Positions 51,403-59,841 of a DNA stretch of 64,000 bases are shown here, piece after piece. Position numbers and translations under genes: made by a program. Source of the stretch: JAJDAH01 sp964487605 (lineage in GTDB: Bacteria > Myxococcota_A > Polyangia > Polyangiales > Polyangiaceae); NCBI GenBank assembly GCA_964487605.1, contig CAZARU010000003.1, positions 62,001 to 126,000 on the forward strand, written 5' to 3'. The notes below the pieces were generated by a model. That model searched no databases. It saw nothing but the letters and a program-made list of their open reading frames with translations, and was not told where the DNA came from. How positions within the stretch are numbered: the first letter of the stretch is position 1; each line of letters opens with the position of its first letter.

Positions 51403-51852
51403 ATGACCCTCAGTCGCCGCCCCCTCCGTCGTCCCCCGGTTGACGCCAAGACGTCAGCGCTCTGGCGCGCCAGGAGGCCCCCGGCCCCGGTCTCCGCCAC
51501 GCGTCCCCCCCCCGCGGCGGGGCCGGTGCCAGCGCCCGTCGGCGCGGTCGCGGAAGCCTCCTGCAAGGTCGTGGAGGCCGACCTCGGTCGCATCGGCGCC
51601 ATCCAGGAGCTGCTGGTCGGGCTGAGCGACCAGTACGCGAGTGGGCGGAACGTCGGCGCGCTGGTGACCGCCATCCCTGTGCTCGCGGCGCGGATCCTTC
51701 GGCGCGCTTCCCGTCACAGCTCCGGGAGCGACGGCCCGATCCCCATCGACCGCGCGCTCGTGCTCGTCGGCAACCGAGGCGTGGAGGCCGAGCTGCTTGA
51801 GCTGCTCGAGGACTTGACGATCCTCAAGGCCGACCTCGAGGACGGCGCCTGA
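51403..51852 (+). CDS. Small protein preceding the FlgJ-like gene
   Basis: 149 residues from ATG at 51403, preceded by GACAGG. The N-terminal 60 residues are Pro/Ala/Arg-rich and probably disordered; the rest is helical (ADLGRIGAIQELLVGLSDQY, then VEAELLELLEDLTILKADLEDG). It precedes the FlgJ-like gene by 37 bp on the same strand, a place where small flagellar chaperones such as FlgN or anti-sigma FlgM often lie; no family match is certain. Confidence 0.6.
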   Translation: MTLSRRPLRRPPVDAKTSALWRARRPPAPVSATRPPPAAGPVPAPVGAVAEASCKVVEADLGRIGAIQELLVGLSDQYASGRNVGALVTAIPVLAARILRRASRHSSGSDGPIPIDRALVLVGNRGVEAELLELLEDLTILKADLEDGA

Positions 51853-51889
51853 CCCTCGGCCCGATCCTTGCTGAACGTACCGCGGAGAC

Positions 51890-52705
51890 ATGGTCGCCCC
51901 CGTCGCAGCCTTCGTTCCCGCCGGACATTCCACCGAGCCACGCGCGCCAGCGGGTCCCGAGACGGGCGTGCGCGCGTTCGGGGCAGTGCTCGCCCGGCAG
52001 GTCGCCGACGCTTCCGGTCCGACGGTGGTCCGCGCCGTCCGAACGCCCCTCTCCGGCAGTCAAGCGGCTGACGCCATCGGCGCGGCGTGGGCCGCGGAGC
52101 AGGGCGCGCCGGCCGCTCCCGCAACGGTGGCCGTGCTCACGGCGCAGTGGGCCCACGAGACCGGCCGCGGCGCCTCGATGCTCAACTTCAACTTCGGTGG
52201 GATCAAGGGGGCGAGCCCGGAGGGAGCCACCGTCGAGGCCAGGACGCGCGAGGGATGGGGCCCGAGCGAGCGCACCATCGTCGATCGGTTCCGGGCCTAC
52301 GAGTCTGCCGAGCAGGGAGCGGCCGACTACCTGCGCCTGCTGTCTCGGCGCTACCCCGAGGCCGTGGAAGCGGCCAGGCAAGGCGACGCGGCGGGGTTCG
52401 TGCGTGCGCTCAAGGCGCGTGGCTACTTCACGGGCAACGAAGCGGCGTACACGGCGGCCGTCGCACGCATGACCGAGAGCGCCCTGGCGAGCGGCTTCGA
52501 TGCGCTCGGCGCGACGGCTGGCGCCGTGGCGCGGCCGCTCGTGGAGACTGGCGCGAGGTACGGGGCGCACGCGTGGGCGGGCCCGTCCGCATCGCCCGGG
52601 GCCGTCTCGTTCGTCGGCGCCGAGGCCATCGCCGACGAGGTCGGCCGCGCGGCCCTCCGAATCGCCGCGACGGAGAGCCGCGACCAGCGCGAGCGCTGGC
52701 CGTGA
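51890..52705 (+). CDS. FlgJ-like peptidoglycan glucosaminidase
   Basis: 271 residues from ATG at 51890. The first 50 residues are weakly conserved. Residues 55-170 form a glucosaminidase (GH73) domain with TAQWAHETG (catalytic Glu90) and FNFGGIKG, then YFTGNEAAYTAAV. FlgJ cuts peptidoglycan so that the flagellar rod can pass the wall. The C-terminal 100 residues are unlike E. coli FlgJ. Its stop overlaps the GTG of the methyltransferase gene, tying it to the sugar operon. Confidence 0.82.
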   Translation: MVAPVAAFVPAGHSTEPRAPAGPETGVRAFGAVLARQVADASGPTVVRAVRTPLSGSQAADAIGAAWAAEQGAPAAPATVAVLTAQWAHETGRGASMLNFNFGGIKGASPEGATVEARTREGWGPSERTIVDRFRAYESAEQGAADYLRLLSRRYPEAVEAARQGDAAGFVRALKARGYFTGNEAAYTAAVARMTESALASGFDALGATAGAVARPLVETGARYGAHAWAGPSASPGAVSFVGAEAIADEVGRAALRIAATESRDQRERWP

Positions 52706-53484
52706 GCGCCGCGGCGCCCACGGGAGAGGCTCGATACCTCGACGTTCGCTACTCGGCGGCGGCGCGGCCGTACACGTCCTACCCCGACGAGCTGACCGCG
52801 TACCTGGCGGTCGAGCATCTCGGCGGCCGTGCCGGGCGACGCCTGCTCGATCTGGGCTGCGGGCGGGGCGAGTTTCTTCATGGGTTCGCCAGGGCGGGCT
52901 TCGACGCCATCGGCGTGGACCGCGCCGTCGCCGCCGATCACCGCTTCCCCGAGCCGGTGATCCAGGCGGACTACGAGCAGGCGCCGCTGCCGTTCGCGGA
53001 CGGCGAGTTCTCGGTGGTGTTCAACAAGTCGGTCCTCGAGCACGTTCGCGACCCTGGGCCGCTCCTGCGCGAGGTTCATCGCGTCCTCGAACCGGGCGGC
53101 CGACTCGTGTCGCTGGTGCCATGCTGGCGCGCGCAGTGGCGCCACTTCTTTGACGACTGGACTCACGTTCGTCCCTACACGCTGAACGGCCTCAGCGAGT
53201 GCCTGCAGTGCCATGGGTTCGAGATCCGCGAGGCGCGGCGCTTCCGACAGCTCCCCGCGGTCTGGAAGCACCCCTGGCTCCACCTCGCCGCAGACGCAGC
53301 CGCGCTCCTGCCCGACGCGGCCAAGCGGTGGAAGTTCGTCAGATTCGCGAAGGAGTGGATGTTGCTCGTCGTCGCCGATCGCCCTCGGTCGGCCGAGACG
53401 ACGAGCGCCTCGCGTGTCGAGCACGACGCTTGCACGTCGTCCGCCCGAGTGCGCGACACGAAGGAGAGTTCGTCATGCCCGTAG
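52702..53484 (+). CDS. SAM-dependent methyltransferase (class I)
   Basis: 260 residues from GTG at 52702 (GTGA overlap with the FlgJ-like gene). SAM-binding motif LLDLGCGRGEF, motif with SVLEHVRDPG and LREVHRVLEPGGRLV, typical of type-11 methyltransferases. In this operon it may O- or N-methylate a nonulosonic acid or the glycan (inference). The C-terminal 20 residues read into the start of the NeuB-like gene (10-bp overlap). Confidence 0.85.
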   Translation: MSAAAPTGEARYLDVRYSAAARPYTSYPDELTAYLAVEHLGGRAGRRLLDLGCGRGEFLHGFARAGFDAIGVDRAVAADHRFPEPVIQADYEQAPLPFADGEFSVVFNKSVLEHVRDPGPLLREVHRVLEPGGRLVSLVPCWRAQWRHFFDDWTHVRPYTLNGLSECLQCHGFEIREARRFRQLPAVWKHPWLHLAADAAALLPDAAKRWKFVRFAKEWMLLVVADRPRSAETTSASRVEHDACTSSARVRDTKESSSCP

Positions 53485-54341
53485 TGACCATTGGAAACGA
53501 GCGCGTCGGTGACGGCGCGCCCTGCTACGTCGTCGGCGAGATCGGCATCAACCACAACGGTGACCTCGCCCTGGCGAAGAAGCTCATCGACGTCGCGTCC
53601 CTAGCGGGCGCCCAGGCGGTGAAGTTCCAGAAGCGAACCGTGGATGTCGTCTACACCGCCGAGGAGCTCGCGAAGCCGCGGGAAAATCCCTTCGGGCCGA
53701 CCAACGGCGATCTGAAGCGCGGCCTCGAGTTCGGCTCGGATCAGTACCGATTCATCGACAAGTACTGTCGCGACAAGTCCGTGGCGTGGTTCGTCTCGTG
53801 CTGGGACGAGGCGAGCGTCGACTTCGCCGAGCGGTTCGACCCTCCGGCGTACAAGATCGCGTCGGCGAGCCTCACGGACGACGCGTTGCTGCGGCACCAC
53901 CGGAGCACCGGCAAGCCGATCATCCTGTCGTCGGGCATGAGCACCTTGGGGCAGCTCGATCACGCCATCGACGTCCTGGGCACCGACGACCTGGTGGTGC
54001 TCCACACGACCAGCGCCTACCCCGCGAAGACCGAGGACCTGAACCTGCAGATGATCCCCGTTCTGCGCGAGCGGTACGGCGTCCCGACCGGCTACTCGGG
54101 GCACGAGGTGGGCCTGGCGACCACCCTGGCCGCGGTGGCGCTCGGGGCGTGCATGGTCGAGCGTCACATCACGCTCGACCGGGCCATGTGGGGCAGTGAT
54201 CAGGCGGCGTCCGTGGAACCGCAGGGTCTCATGAAGCTGGTGCGCGACATCCGGACGATCGAGACGGCGCTCGGCGATGGTGTCAAGCGCGTCACCGCCG
54301 ACGAGATCCCGGTGATGAAGAAGCTGCGACGCGTAGGCTGA
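53475..54341 (+). CDS. neuB: NeuB-like nonulosonate (sialic/legionaminic-acid) synthase
   Basis: 288 residues from ATG at 53475, with AAGGAG at 53461-53466 as a good ribosome-binding site. The (beta/alpha)8 synthase domain has GEIGINHNGD, VKFQKR, PAYKIASASLTD, SSGMSTL, HTTSAYPAK, TGYSGHE and ERHITLDR, all typical of NeuB. It condenses PEP with a six-carbon sugar to a nine-carbon acid. NeuB proteins are usually about 340 residues with a C-terminal SAF (antifreeze-like) domain; that domain is absent here. Whether sialic, legionaminic or pseudaminic acid is made cannot be decided from sequence alone. Confidence 0.85.
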   Translation: MPVVTIGNERVGDGAPCYVVGEIGINHNGDLALAKKLIDVASLAGAQAVKFQKRTVDVVYTAEELAKPRENPFGPTNGDLKRGLEFGSDQYRFIDKYCRDKSVAWFVSCWDEASVDFAERFDPPAYKIASASLTDDALLRHHRSTGKPIILSSGMSTLGQLDHAIDVLGTDDLVVLHTTSAYPAKTEDLNLQMIPVLRERYGVPTGYSGHEVGLATTLAAVALGACMVERHITLDRAMWGSDQAASVEPQGLMKLVRDIRTIETALGDGVKRVTADEIPVMKKLRRVG

Positions 54342-54342
54342 C

Positions 54343-55185
54343 TTGGAACACCGCATCGGCATCATGCAGGGGCGGCTGTCACCGCGGCCCCCCCACCGCC
54401 TCCAGGCGTTCCCGTGGGACACGTGGCAGGGCGAGTTCGCGACCGCGCGCGCCGCAGGGTTCGACGCCATCGAGTGGATCTTCGAGCAGGAGCGGGCGTT
54501 CGAGAATCCCATCTGGTCCGCCAGCGGACGCGAATCGATCCGGCGGTGCGTTCACGAGACCGGCGTCGCCGTTCGATCCGTGTGCGCCGACTACGTCATG
54601 GTTCATCGCCTGGCGGGAGACGGTCGGGCGACGACGGACCACGCCGTCGGCGTTCTCTGCGAGCTCGTGGAGCACGCGAGCTCGATCGGTGCGGGGCGCA
54701 TCCTGGTTCCGCTCCTCGAGACCAGTGCCATCGACACGCCGCAGCTCGAGGACGAGGCGGTGGCGGCTCTCGAGCGTGTACGACCCCATGCCGAGCGCCA
54801 CGGCGTGGTCCTGGGGCTCGAGATGGAGGTTCCCGGTGAGCGCTACGCGGCGGTGATCGGACGCCTCGCGTCGCGCCAGGTCCGGGCCTACTACGACACC
54901 GGAAATTCCGCGGCGAAGGGGCTCGCCATCGAGTCCGACGTCCTGCCGCTCTTGCCGGTCCTGGAGGCCGTCCACGTCAAGGACCGCGAGCTCGGCGGGT
55001 CGAGCTGTGCGCTGGGCCGAGGTGCGGCGCACTTCCCGAGCTTCTTCCAGACGCTCTGCCGGCACGGCTGGTCGGGCGACCTCGTCCTTCAGTCCTGGTT
55101 CGGCGCCGACTGGCACCGCGACGCGCTACGCAACAAGAACTTCGTCGAGCTGCAGCTCGCGCGGGCGAAGCGGGAGGCCGCGTGA
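54343..55185 (+). CDS. Sugar-phosphate isomerase/epimerase (xylose-isomerase-like)
   Basis: 280 residues from TTG at 54343, 1 bp after the previous stop. Xylose-isomerase-like TIM barrel: GIMQGRLSPR, IEWIFEQE, GLEMEVPGE, YDTGNSAAKG, AVHVKDREL; acidic and His residues at strand ends are the metal site. It probably isomerises or epimerises a sugar precursor for the operon's pathway. Overlaps the next gene by 4 bp. Confidence 0.82.
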   Translation: MEHRIGIMQGRLSPRPPHRLQAFPWDTWQGEFATARAAGFDAIEWIFEQERAFENPIWSASGRESIRRCVHETGVAVRSVCADYVMVHRLAGDGRATTDHAVGVLCELVEHASSIGAGRILVPLLETSAIDTPQLEDEAVAALERVRPHAERHGVVLGLEMEVPGERYAAVIGRLASRQVRAYYDTGNSAAKGLAIESDVLPLLPVLEAVHVKDRELGGSSCALGRGAAHFPSFFQTLCRHGWSGDLVLQSWFGADWHRDALRNKNFVELQLARAKREAA

Positions 55186-56249
55186 GCCAGCTCCGCGTGC
55201 TCTTCGCGGGACTCGGTGGCGTTGGCCAGCGGCACCTGCGCAACCTGCGGGCGCTCCTGGGCGACGACGTGGACATCGGCGCGTACCGCGTGCGCGGAGA
55301 GCCCCACGCGATTGGTGACGCGCTGCACATCGAGGCTGGACCCGGCGTGGAAGAGCGCTACCGCGTCCGCGTTCATCGGGATCTCGAGGGAGCGCTCGCC
55401 GCGGGGCCCGACGCCGTCTTCGTCACGAACCCGACCAGTCTCCACGTCGGCGTCGCCATCGCCGCGGCGCGCGCCGGGTGCCACCTCTTCGTCGAGAAGC
55501 CGCTCTGCGACGACCTGGCCGGCGTGGAAGAGCTCATCGAGACCGTCGAGAGCCGTGGAACGGTGGCGCTCGTGGCCTACCAGCTCAGGTGGCATCCCGC
55601 GTTCGCGACGCTCCGCGAGTGGCTCGCCGGCTCCATGGGTCGCGTCCTCTCGGTACGGGCCACGGTGGGCGAGTACCTCCCCGACTTCCACCCGTACGAG
55701 GACTACCGGCGCATGTACGCCTCGCGGCGCGCGCTCGGCGGAGGCGTCACGCTCACGCAGATCCACGAGATCGATCTCCTCTACGCGCTGTTCGGCTTGC
55801 CCTCGCGAGTGTTCTCCATGGGCACGAAGGTGTCGGACCTCGAGATCGACGTGGAAGACGTGGCGTGCTCGCTTCTGGAGTTCCGCGGCGCCGATGGGCG
55901 CCCCTTCTTCGCCGAGCTTCACCAGGACTACTTCGCGCGTCCCAAGTCGCGCTCGATGACCCTCGTCTGCGAGCGCGGGCGCATCGAATGGGATCTCGCC
56001 GCCGGCGTGCTCACGCGCTTCCGTGCGGACGGAAGCGTCCGCGAGATCGACTACCGCAGCTTCGTGCGCAACGAGATGTTTCTGGGCGAGATGTCCCACT
56101 TCCTCGCCTGCGTGCGCGGGGAGGACTCACCCCTGGTCACGCTGCGCGACGGGGCCGCGAGCGTGCGCATCGCCCTGGCGCTCCTCGCGTCCCAGGCGTC
56201 CGGACGCGAGGTTCGGGTCGAGGGTCGGAAGCGGCAGGAGGCGGCATGA
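55182..56249 (+). CDS. Gfo/Idh/MocA-family sugar dehydrogenase
   Basis: 355 residues, a normal family length, from GTG at 55182. Rossmann motif LFAGLGGVGQRHLRNLR; catalytic-lysine motif VEKPLCDD; substrate-domain motif GGGVTLTQIHEIDLLY with the family's conserved His-Glu-x-Asp. NAD(P)-dependent oxidation or reduction of a sugar. Coupled to both neighbours by ATGA/GTGA overlaps. Unlike the cluster-1 members, it is a normal stand-alone enzyme. Confidence 0.88.
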   Translation: MSQLRVLFAGLGGVGQRHLRNLRALLGDDVDIGAYRVRGEPHAIGDALHIEAGPGVEERYRVRVHRDLEGALAAGPDAVFVTNPTSLHVGVAIAAARAGCHLFVEKPLCDDLAGVEELIETVESRGTVALVAYQLRWHPAFATLREWLAGSMGRVLSVRATVGEYLPDFHPYEDYRRMYASRRALGGGVTLTQIHEIDLLYALFGLPSRVFSMGTKVSDLEIDVEDVACSLLEFRGADGRPFFAELHQDYFARPKSRSMTLVCERGRIEWDLAAGVLTRFRADGSVREIDYRSFVRNEMFLGEMSHFLACVRGEDSPLVTLRDGAASVRIALALLASQASGREVRVEGRKRQEAA

Positions 56250-56995
56250 GGGCCCACATCCTGTGCGTGATCCCCGCGCGCGGTGGCTCGAAGAGCGTTC
56301 CGCGGAAGAACCTGCTGCCCGTCGCGGGCAAGCCCCTGCTCGTCCACACGATTCGGCACGCGCTCGAGTGTCCCGGGATAACTCGCACGCTGGTCTCCAC
56401 GGACGACGACGAGATAGCGGCCGTCGCGGCGGAGCACGGCGCCGAGGTGCCCTTCCGTCGTCCGCCGGAGCTCGCCACGGACGACGCGACGGACTACGTC
56501 GTTCTGCGACATGCCCTCGAGTGGCTGGCCCGCGAGGAGAACTATCGGCCGGCCCTGCTCGTTCATCTCCGCGCCACCGAGCCCGTGCGTGATCCCGACC
56601 GTGTGGCCGTCGCCATCCGCTTCATGCTGGCGCACCCGGAGGCCGATTCGCTTCGCTCGGTGAGCGTCGCGAGCGAATCGCCGTACAAGATGTGGCGCCT
56701 CTCGGGCGTGGGGCTGGTGCCCGTGGTGCGGATCGAGGGCCAACCGGACGCGCACTCGCTTCCGCGGCAGGTCTTGCCGCTGGTCTACCGCCAGAACGGG
56801 TACGTGGACGTGATCCGACCCGCGACGATTCTGGAGAAGGGCTCGATCTGCGGCGACCTCGTCCTGCCCTTCGTCATCGACGAGCCCGTTCCGGGGATCG
56901 ACTACCCCGACCAGGTCCACGAGGTGGAGCGAGCCCTGGACGCCGGAAGCCAGCGAGCGCGAAAGGAGGAGACGTGGGTGCGGCACCCAGCGTGA
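56246..56995 (+). CDS. neuA: CMP-nonulosonate (CMP-sialic acid-type) synthetase
   Basis: 249 residues from ATG at 56246 (ATGA overlap). The signature IPARGGSKSVPRKNLLPVAGKP is that of CMP-N-acetylneuraminate/CMP-legionaminate cytidylyltransferases; VSTDDDEIA and LRATEPVRDP follow. It activates the acid made by the NeuB-like enzyme with CTP, giving the glycosyl donor. Located three genes after the synthase, which fits a NeuB/NeuA pathway. Sugar specificity unknown. Confidence 0.88.
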   Translation: MRAHILCVIPARGGSKSVPRKNLLPVAGKPLLVHTIRHALECPGITRTLVSTDDDEIAAVAAEHGAEVPFRRPPELATDDATDYVVLRHALEWLAREENYRPALLVHLRATEPVRDPDRVAVAIRFMLAHPEADSLRSVSVASESPYKMWRLSGVGLVPVVRIEGQPDAHSLPRQVLPLVYRQNGYVDVIRPATILEKGSICGDLVLPFVIDEPVPGIDYPDQVHEVERALDAGSQRARKEETWVRHPA

Positions 56996-57831
56996 CGTCC
57001 GCGCTCCCCCCTGGGCTTCGCGCCTTCGACCTCACCGGTCGAGTCGTGCTCGTCACGGGCGGTGCCGGGTTGCTCGGGGTGGAGCACGCCGAGGCGCTGG
57101 CAGGGGCAGGTGCGAGCGCCATCCTCGCGGACGTGGACGAGGTGGCCGCCCGCGCCCGCGCCGCGGAGGTCGCCGCGCGCGTGGAGCGCGACGTGCTGGC
57201 GGTGCATCTCGACGTCACCAGCGAGGCGAGCGTGCGGTCGGCCATGGAGCGCGTGCTCGATCGAACCGGGCGCCTCGACGCCCTGGTGAACAACGCGGCG
57301 AACAACCCGAAGGTCGAAGGCTCGGGACTCGGCTCGACTCGTGTGGAGTCGTTCGACATGGCGCGCTGGGCCCGCGACATCGACGTCGGTCTCACGGGAG
57401 CGTTCTTGTGCGCCAAGGTCATGGGGAGCCACATGGCGGCCCACGGCGGCGGCGCGATCGTCAACGTGGCCTCGGATCTCGGGCTCATCGCGCCGGATCA
57501 GCGCATTTACCGGCGCGTGGGCGTTCCGGAGCACGAGCAGCCGGTCAAGCCGGTCACCTACTCGGTCGTGAAGGGAGGGCTCATCCAGCTCACGCGCTAT
57601 CTCGCGACGTACTGGGCGGAGCAGGGCGTTCGCGTCAACGCCCTGTGCCCTGGGGGTGTGTTCGCCGGTCAGCCCGAGGACTTCGTGGCGAGACTCAGTC
57701 ACCTCATCCCGCTCGGACGGATGGCGCGCCGCGACGAGTATCGCGCCGCGCTGCTCTTTCTCTGCTCCGACGCATCCTCGTACATGACCGGAGCCAACCT
57801 CGTGATGGACGGAGGCCGAACGTGCTGGTGA
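56974..57831 (+). CDS. Short-chain dehydrogenase/reductase (PtmA-like in context)
   Basis: 285 residues from GTG at 56974, chosen for the strong GGAGG ribosome-binding site a few bases before it. Motifs: LVTGGAGLLGVEHA (cofactor), NNAANNPK, and the catalytic YSVVK. Campylobacter PtmA, an SDR of legionaminic-acid precursor synthesis, has a similar GGxGLLG start, so a related role is possible. It overlaps the upstream CMP-sugar gene by 22 bp and the downstream gene by 10 bp. Confidence 0.85.
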   Translation: MGAAPSVTSALPPGLRAFDLTGRVVLVTGGAGLLGVEHAEALAGAGASAILADVDEVAARARAAEVAARVERDVLAVHLDVTSEASVRSAMERVLDRTGRLDALVNNAANNPKVEGSGLGSTRVESFDMARWARDIDVGLTGAFLCAKVMGSHMAAHGGGAIVNVASDLGLIAPDQRIYRRVGVPEHEQPVKPVTYSVVKGGLIQLTRYLATYWAEQGVRVNALCPGGVFAGQPEDFVARLSHLIPLGRMARRDEYRAALLFLCSDASSYMTGANLVMDGGRTCW

Positions 57832-58979
57832 TCCCCGTGGCCCGTGGCAGCGAGTCGTCTCGCGCGCCGGCACCTCAGACCTGCAACGCGCGCCGCGGCG
57901 TGGTGGTCGGCACGGACCCCATCGAGGTGCTCGCGCTGGACGTCGACGGCGTGCTCACCGACGGACGCGTCACGCTCACCGCCGACGGTCGCGAGGCGAA
58001 GCAGATCGGCTTCAGGGACCTCGACGCGCTGTCCAAGGCGCGACGCTCGGGCCTGCGCATCGCTCTGGTCACCGGCGAGCAGGGCCCCCTGGTGGAGGCC
58101 GTGGCGACGCGTGTGGGCGCGGAGCACGTGCTGTCGGGAGCCAAGGACAAGCACGCCGCGCTCCACGAGCTGGCCGAGACCATGAACACCACGACGGCGC
58201 GGATCTGCTTCGTGGGCGATGCCGATCGCGATGCGGCGGCCTTCGGGTGTGTCGGGCTCGCGCTCGCACCGCGCGATGCGTCGCCCTCGGCTCGCTCCAT
58301 GGCGCATCGCGTGCTCGTCAGCGAAGGTGGGTCGGGCGCCGTCGAAGAGGCCGTGGGTGTGCTCCTCGCCATCCGGGAGGACGCGCGCTCCTCCGAGCGC
58401 CTTCTCGGCGAGCTCGCGCGCATCGCAGAGGACAGCGTTGCCGCGCACCAGAGGTTCGTGGCGGAGTCGCTGCCGACGCTGTCGCGCGTAGCCCAGACGT
58501 TCGCGCGGGCGATTCGCGGCGGAAACAAGATTCTCTTCTGCGGCAACGGGGGCAGCGCCGCCGACGCGCAGCACGTTGCGGGCGAGCTCGTGGGGCGCTT
58601 TCTCGTCGATCGCGAACCCTGGCCGGCCATTTCGCTCTGCTCCGACACGTCGATTCTCACGGCGATCGGGAACGACTGGGAGTTTTCGGACGTGTTCGCG
58701 CGGCAGGTCCGGGCGCTCGTCCGCCCGGGGGACGTCGTGGTCGGCATCAGCACGAGCGGGCGCTCCGAGAACGTGCTTCGCGCGATGCGCGAGGGGAAGA
58801 GGCGCGGCGCGGTGTGTGTCGGCTTCACGGGGAGCCGGGGGTGGGCGCTGGCCGAGGTCAGCGACGTCTGCTTCGCCGCGCCGGCGGAGGCGACCCCCCG
58901 GATCCAGGAGCTGCACATCCTGGCGTGGCACGGCGTCTGCCAGGTGGTCGAGGCGCTCCTCACGGAGAGGGCGGCATGA
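57822..58979 (+). CDS. KdsC-type phosphatase fused to GmhA-type sugar isomerase
   Basis: 385 residues from GTG at 57822. N-terminal HAD phosphatase, KdsC-like: LALDVDGVLTDG with nucleophile Asp40 and acid Asp42. C-terminal SIS domain (about 200-385), GmhA-like: FCGNGGSAADAQHVAGEL and GISTSGRSENVL. KdsC dephosphorylates KDO-8-P-type nine- or eight-carbon sugars; GmhA isomerises sedoheptulose-7-P. A fused pair suggests two steps of one sugar route, possibly release of a nonulosonate phosphate. It is the last gene of the sugar operon; MotA follows after 59 bp. Confidence 0.85.
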   Translation: MLVIPVARGSESSRAPAPQTCNARRGVVVGTDPIEVLALDVDGVLTDGRVTLTADGREAKQIGFRDLDALSKARRSGLRIALVTGEQGPLVEAVATRVGAEHVLSGAKDKHAALHELAETMNTTTARICFVGDADRDAAAFGCVGLALAPRDASPSARSMAHRVLVSEGGSGAVEEAVGVLLAIREDARSSERLLGELARIAEDSVAAHQRFVAESLPTLSRVAQTFARAIRGGNKILFCGNGGSAADAQHVAGELVGRFLVDREPWPAISLCSDTSILTAIGNDWEFSDVFARQVRALVRPGDVVVGISTSGRSENVLRAMREGKRRGAVCVGFTGSRGWALAEVSDVCFAAPAEATPRIQELHILAWHGVCQVVEALLTERAA

Positions 58980-59038
58980 ACGCGCCGATCGCGGGAGGCG
59001 AGCGCAGGGGCGCAGGGCGAAGGACTCGGAGGTAGCAC

Positions 59039-59809
59039 GTGGACAAGGCGACACTCATCGGCATCGTGGCAGGCTTCGGCCTGATCATCGGCGCCATCAT
59101 GATCGGCGGTTCGATCGTCGCGTTCATCGACATCCCGAGCTTGCTCATCGTCGGTGGCGGCACCGTGGCGGCCTGCCTCATCATGGAGCGTCTGCAGCGC
59201 GTCGTCGGCGCTTTCAAGGTCGCGAAGAACGCGTTCTTCGAGAAGCCCAGCGACGCCACGGAGACCATCAAGACGATCCTGGAGCTCTCGAACGTGGCTC
59301 GCCGCGAGGGGATTCTGGCGCTCGAGAACAAGCAGGTGAGCGACCCATTCCTCGCCAAGGGCCTGCGGATGGCGGTCGATGGGATCCCACGCGAAGAGAT
59401 CCGCGAGACGCTCACCGTGGAGCTCGTGTCGATGAAGCAGCGGCATCAGCGTGGCCAGAAGTTCTTCAAGTTCGCCGCGACCACCGCGCCCTCCATGGGC
59501 ATGATCGGAACCCTCATCGGTCTGGTGCAGATGCTCCAGACGCTGGATGATCCCAGCGCGATCGGCCCGTCGATGGCCATCGCGCTGCTTACGACGATGT
59601 ACGGTGCCGTGCTCGCGTTCTTCATCTGCGGCCCCATCGCGGAGAAGCTCGATCGGCGCACCCAGGAGGAGAGCGCGAGCATGACGGTCGTGATCGAGGG
59701 TGTGGACTCCATAGTCAAGGGTCACAACGCGGCCGTCATCAAGGACAAGCTGGAGGCGCGGCTCGAGCCCGGCCAGCGAACCACCGACTCCGACAAGGAA
59801 GCCGCGTGA
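59039..59809 (+). CDS. motA: Flagellar stator protein MotA
   Basis: 256 residues from GTG at 59039, the usual MotA length. Four membrane helices (LIGIVAGFGLIIGAIMI, LLIVGGGTVAACLI, then TAPSMGMIGTLIGLVQML and MAIALLTTMYGAVLAFFI). The large cytoplasmic loop carries charged residues (ENKQVSDPFLAKGLRM) that interact with the rotor protein FliG. With MotB it forms the proton- or sodium-driven stator. The MotB gene follows after 32 bp. Confidence 0.93.
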   Translation: MDKATLIGIVAGFGLIIGAIMIGGSIVAFIDIPSLLIVGGGTVAACLIMERLQRVVGAFKVAKNAFFEKPSDATETIKTILELSNVARREGILALENKQVSDPFLAKGLRMAVDGIPREEIRETLTVELVSMKQRHQRGQKFFKFAATTAPSMGMIGTLIGLVQMLQTLDDPSAIGPSMAIALLTTMYGAVLAFFICGPIAEKLDRRTQEESASMTVVIEGVDSIVKGHNAAVIKDKLEARLEPGQRTTDSDKEAA

Positions 59810-59841
59810 GACGCGAGCGGCGCGCTGGAACCTGACGGACG

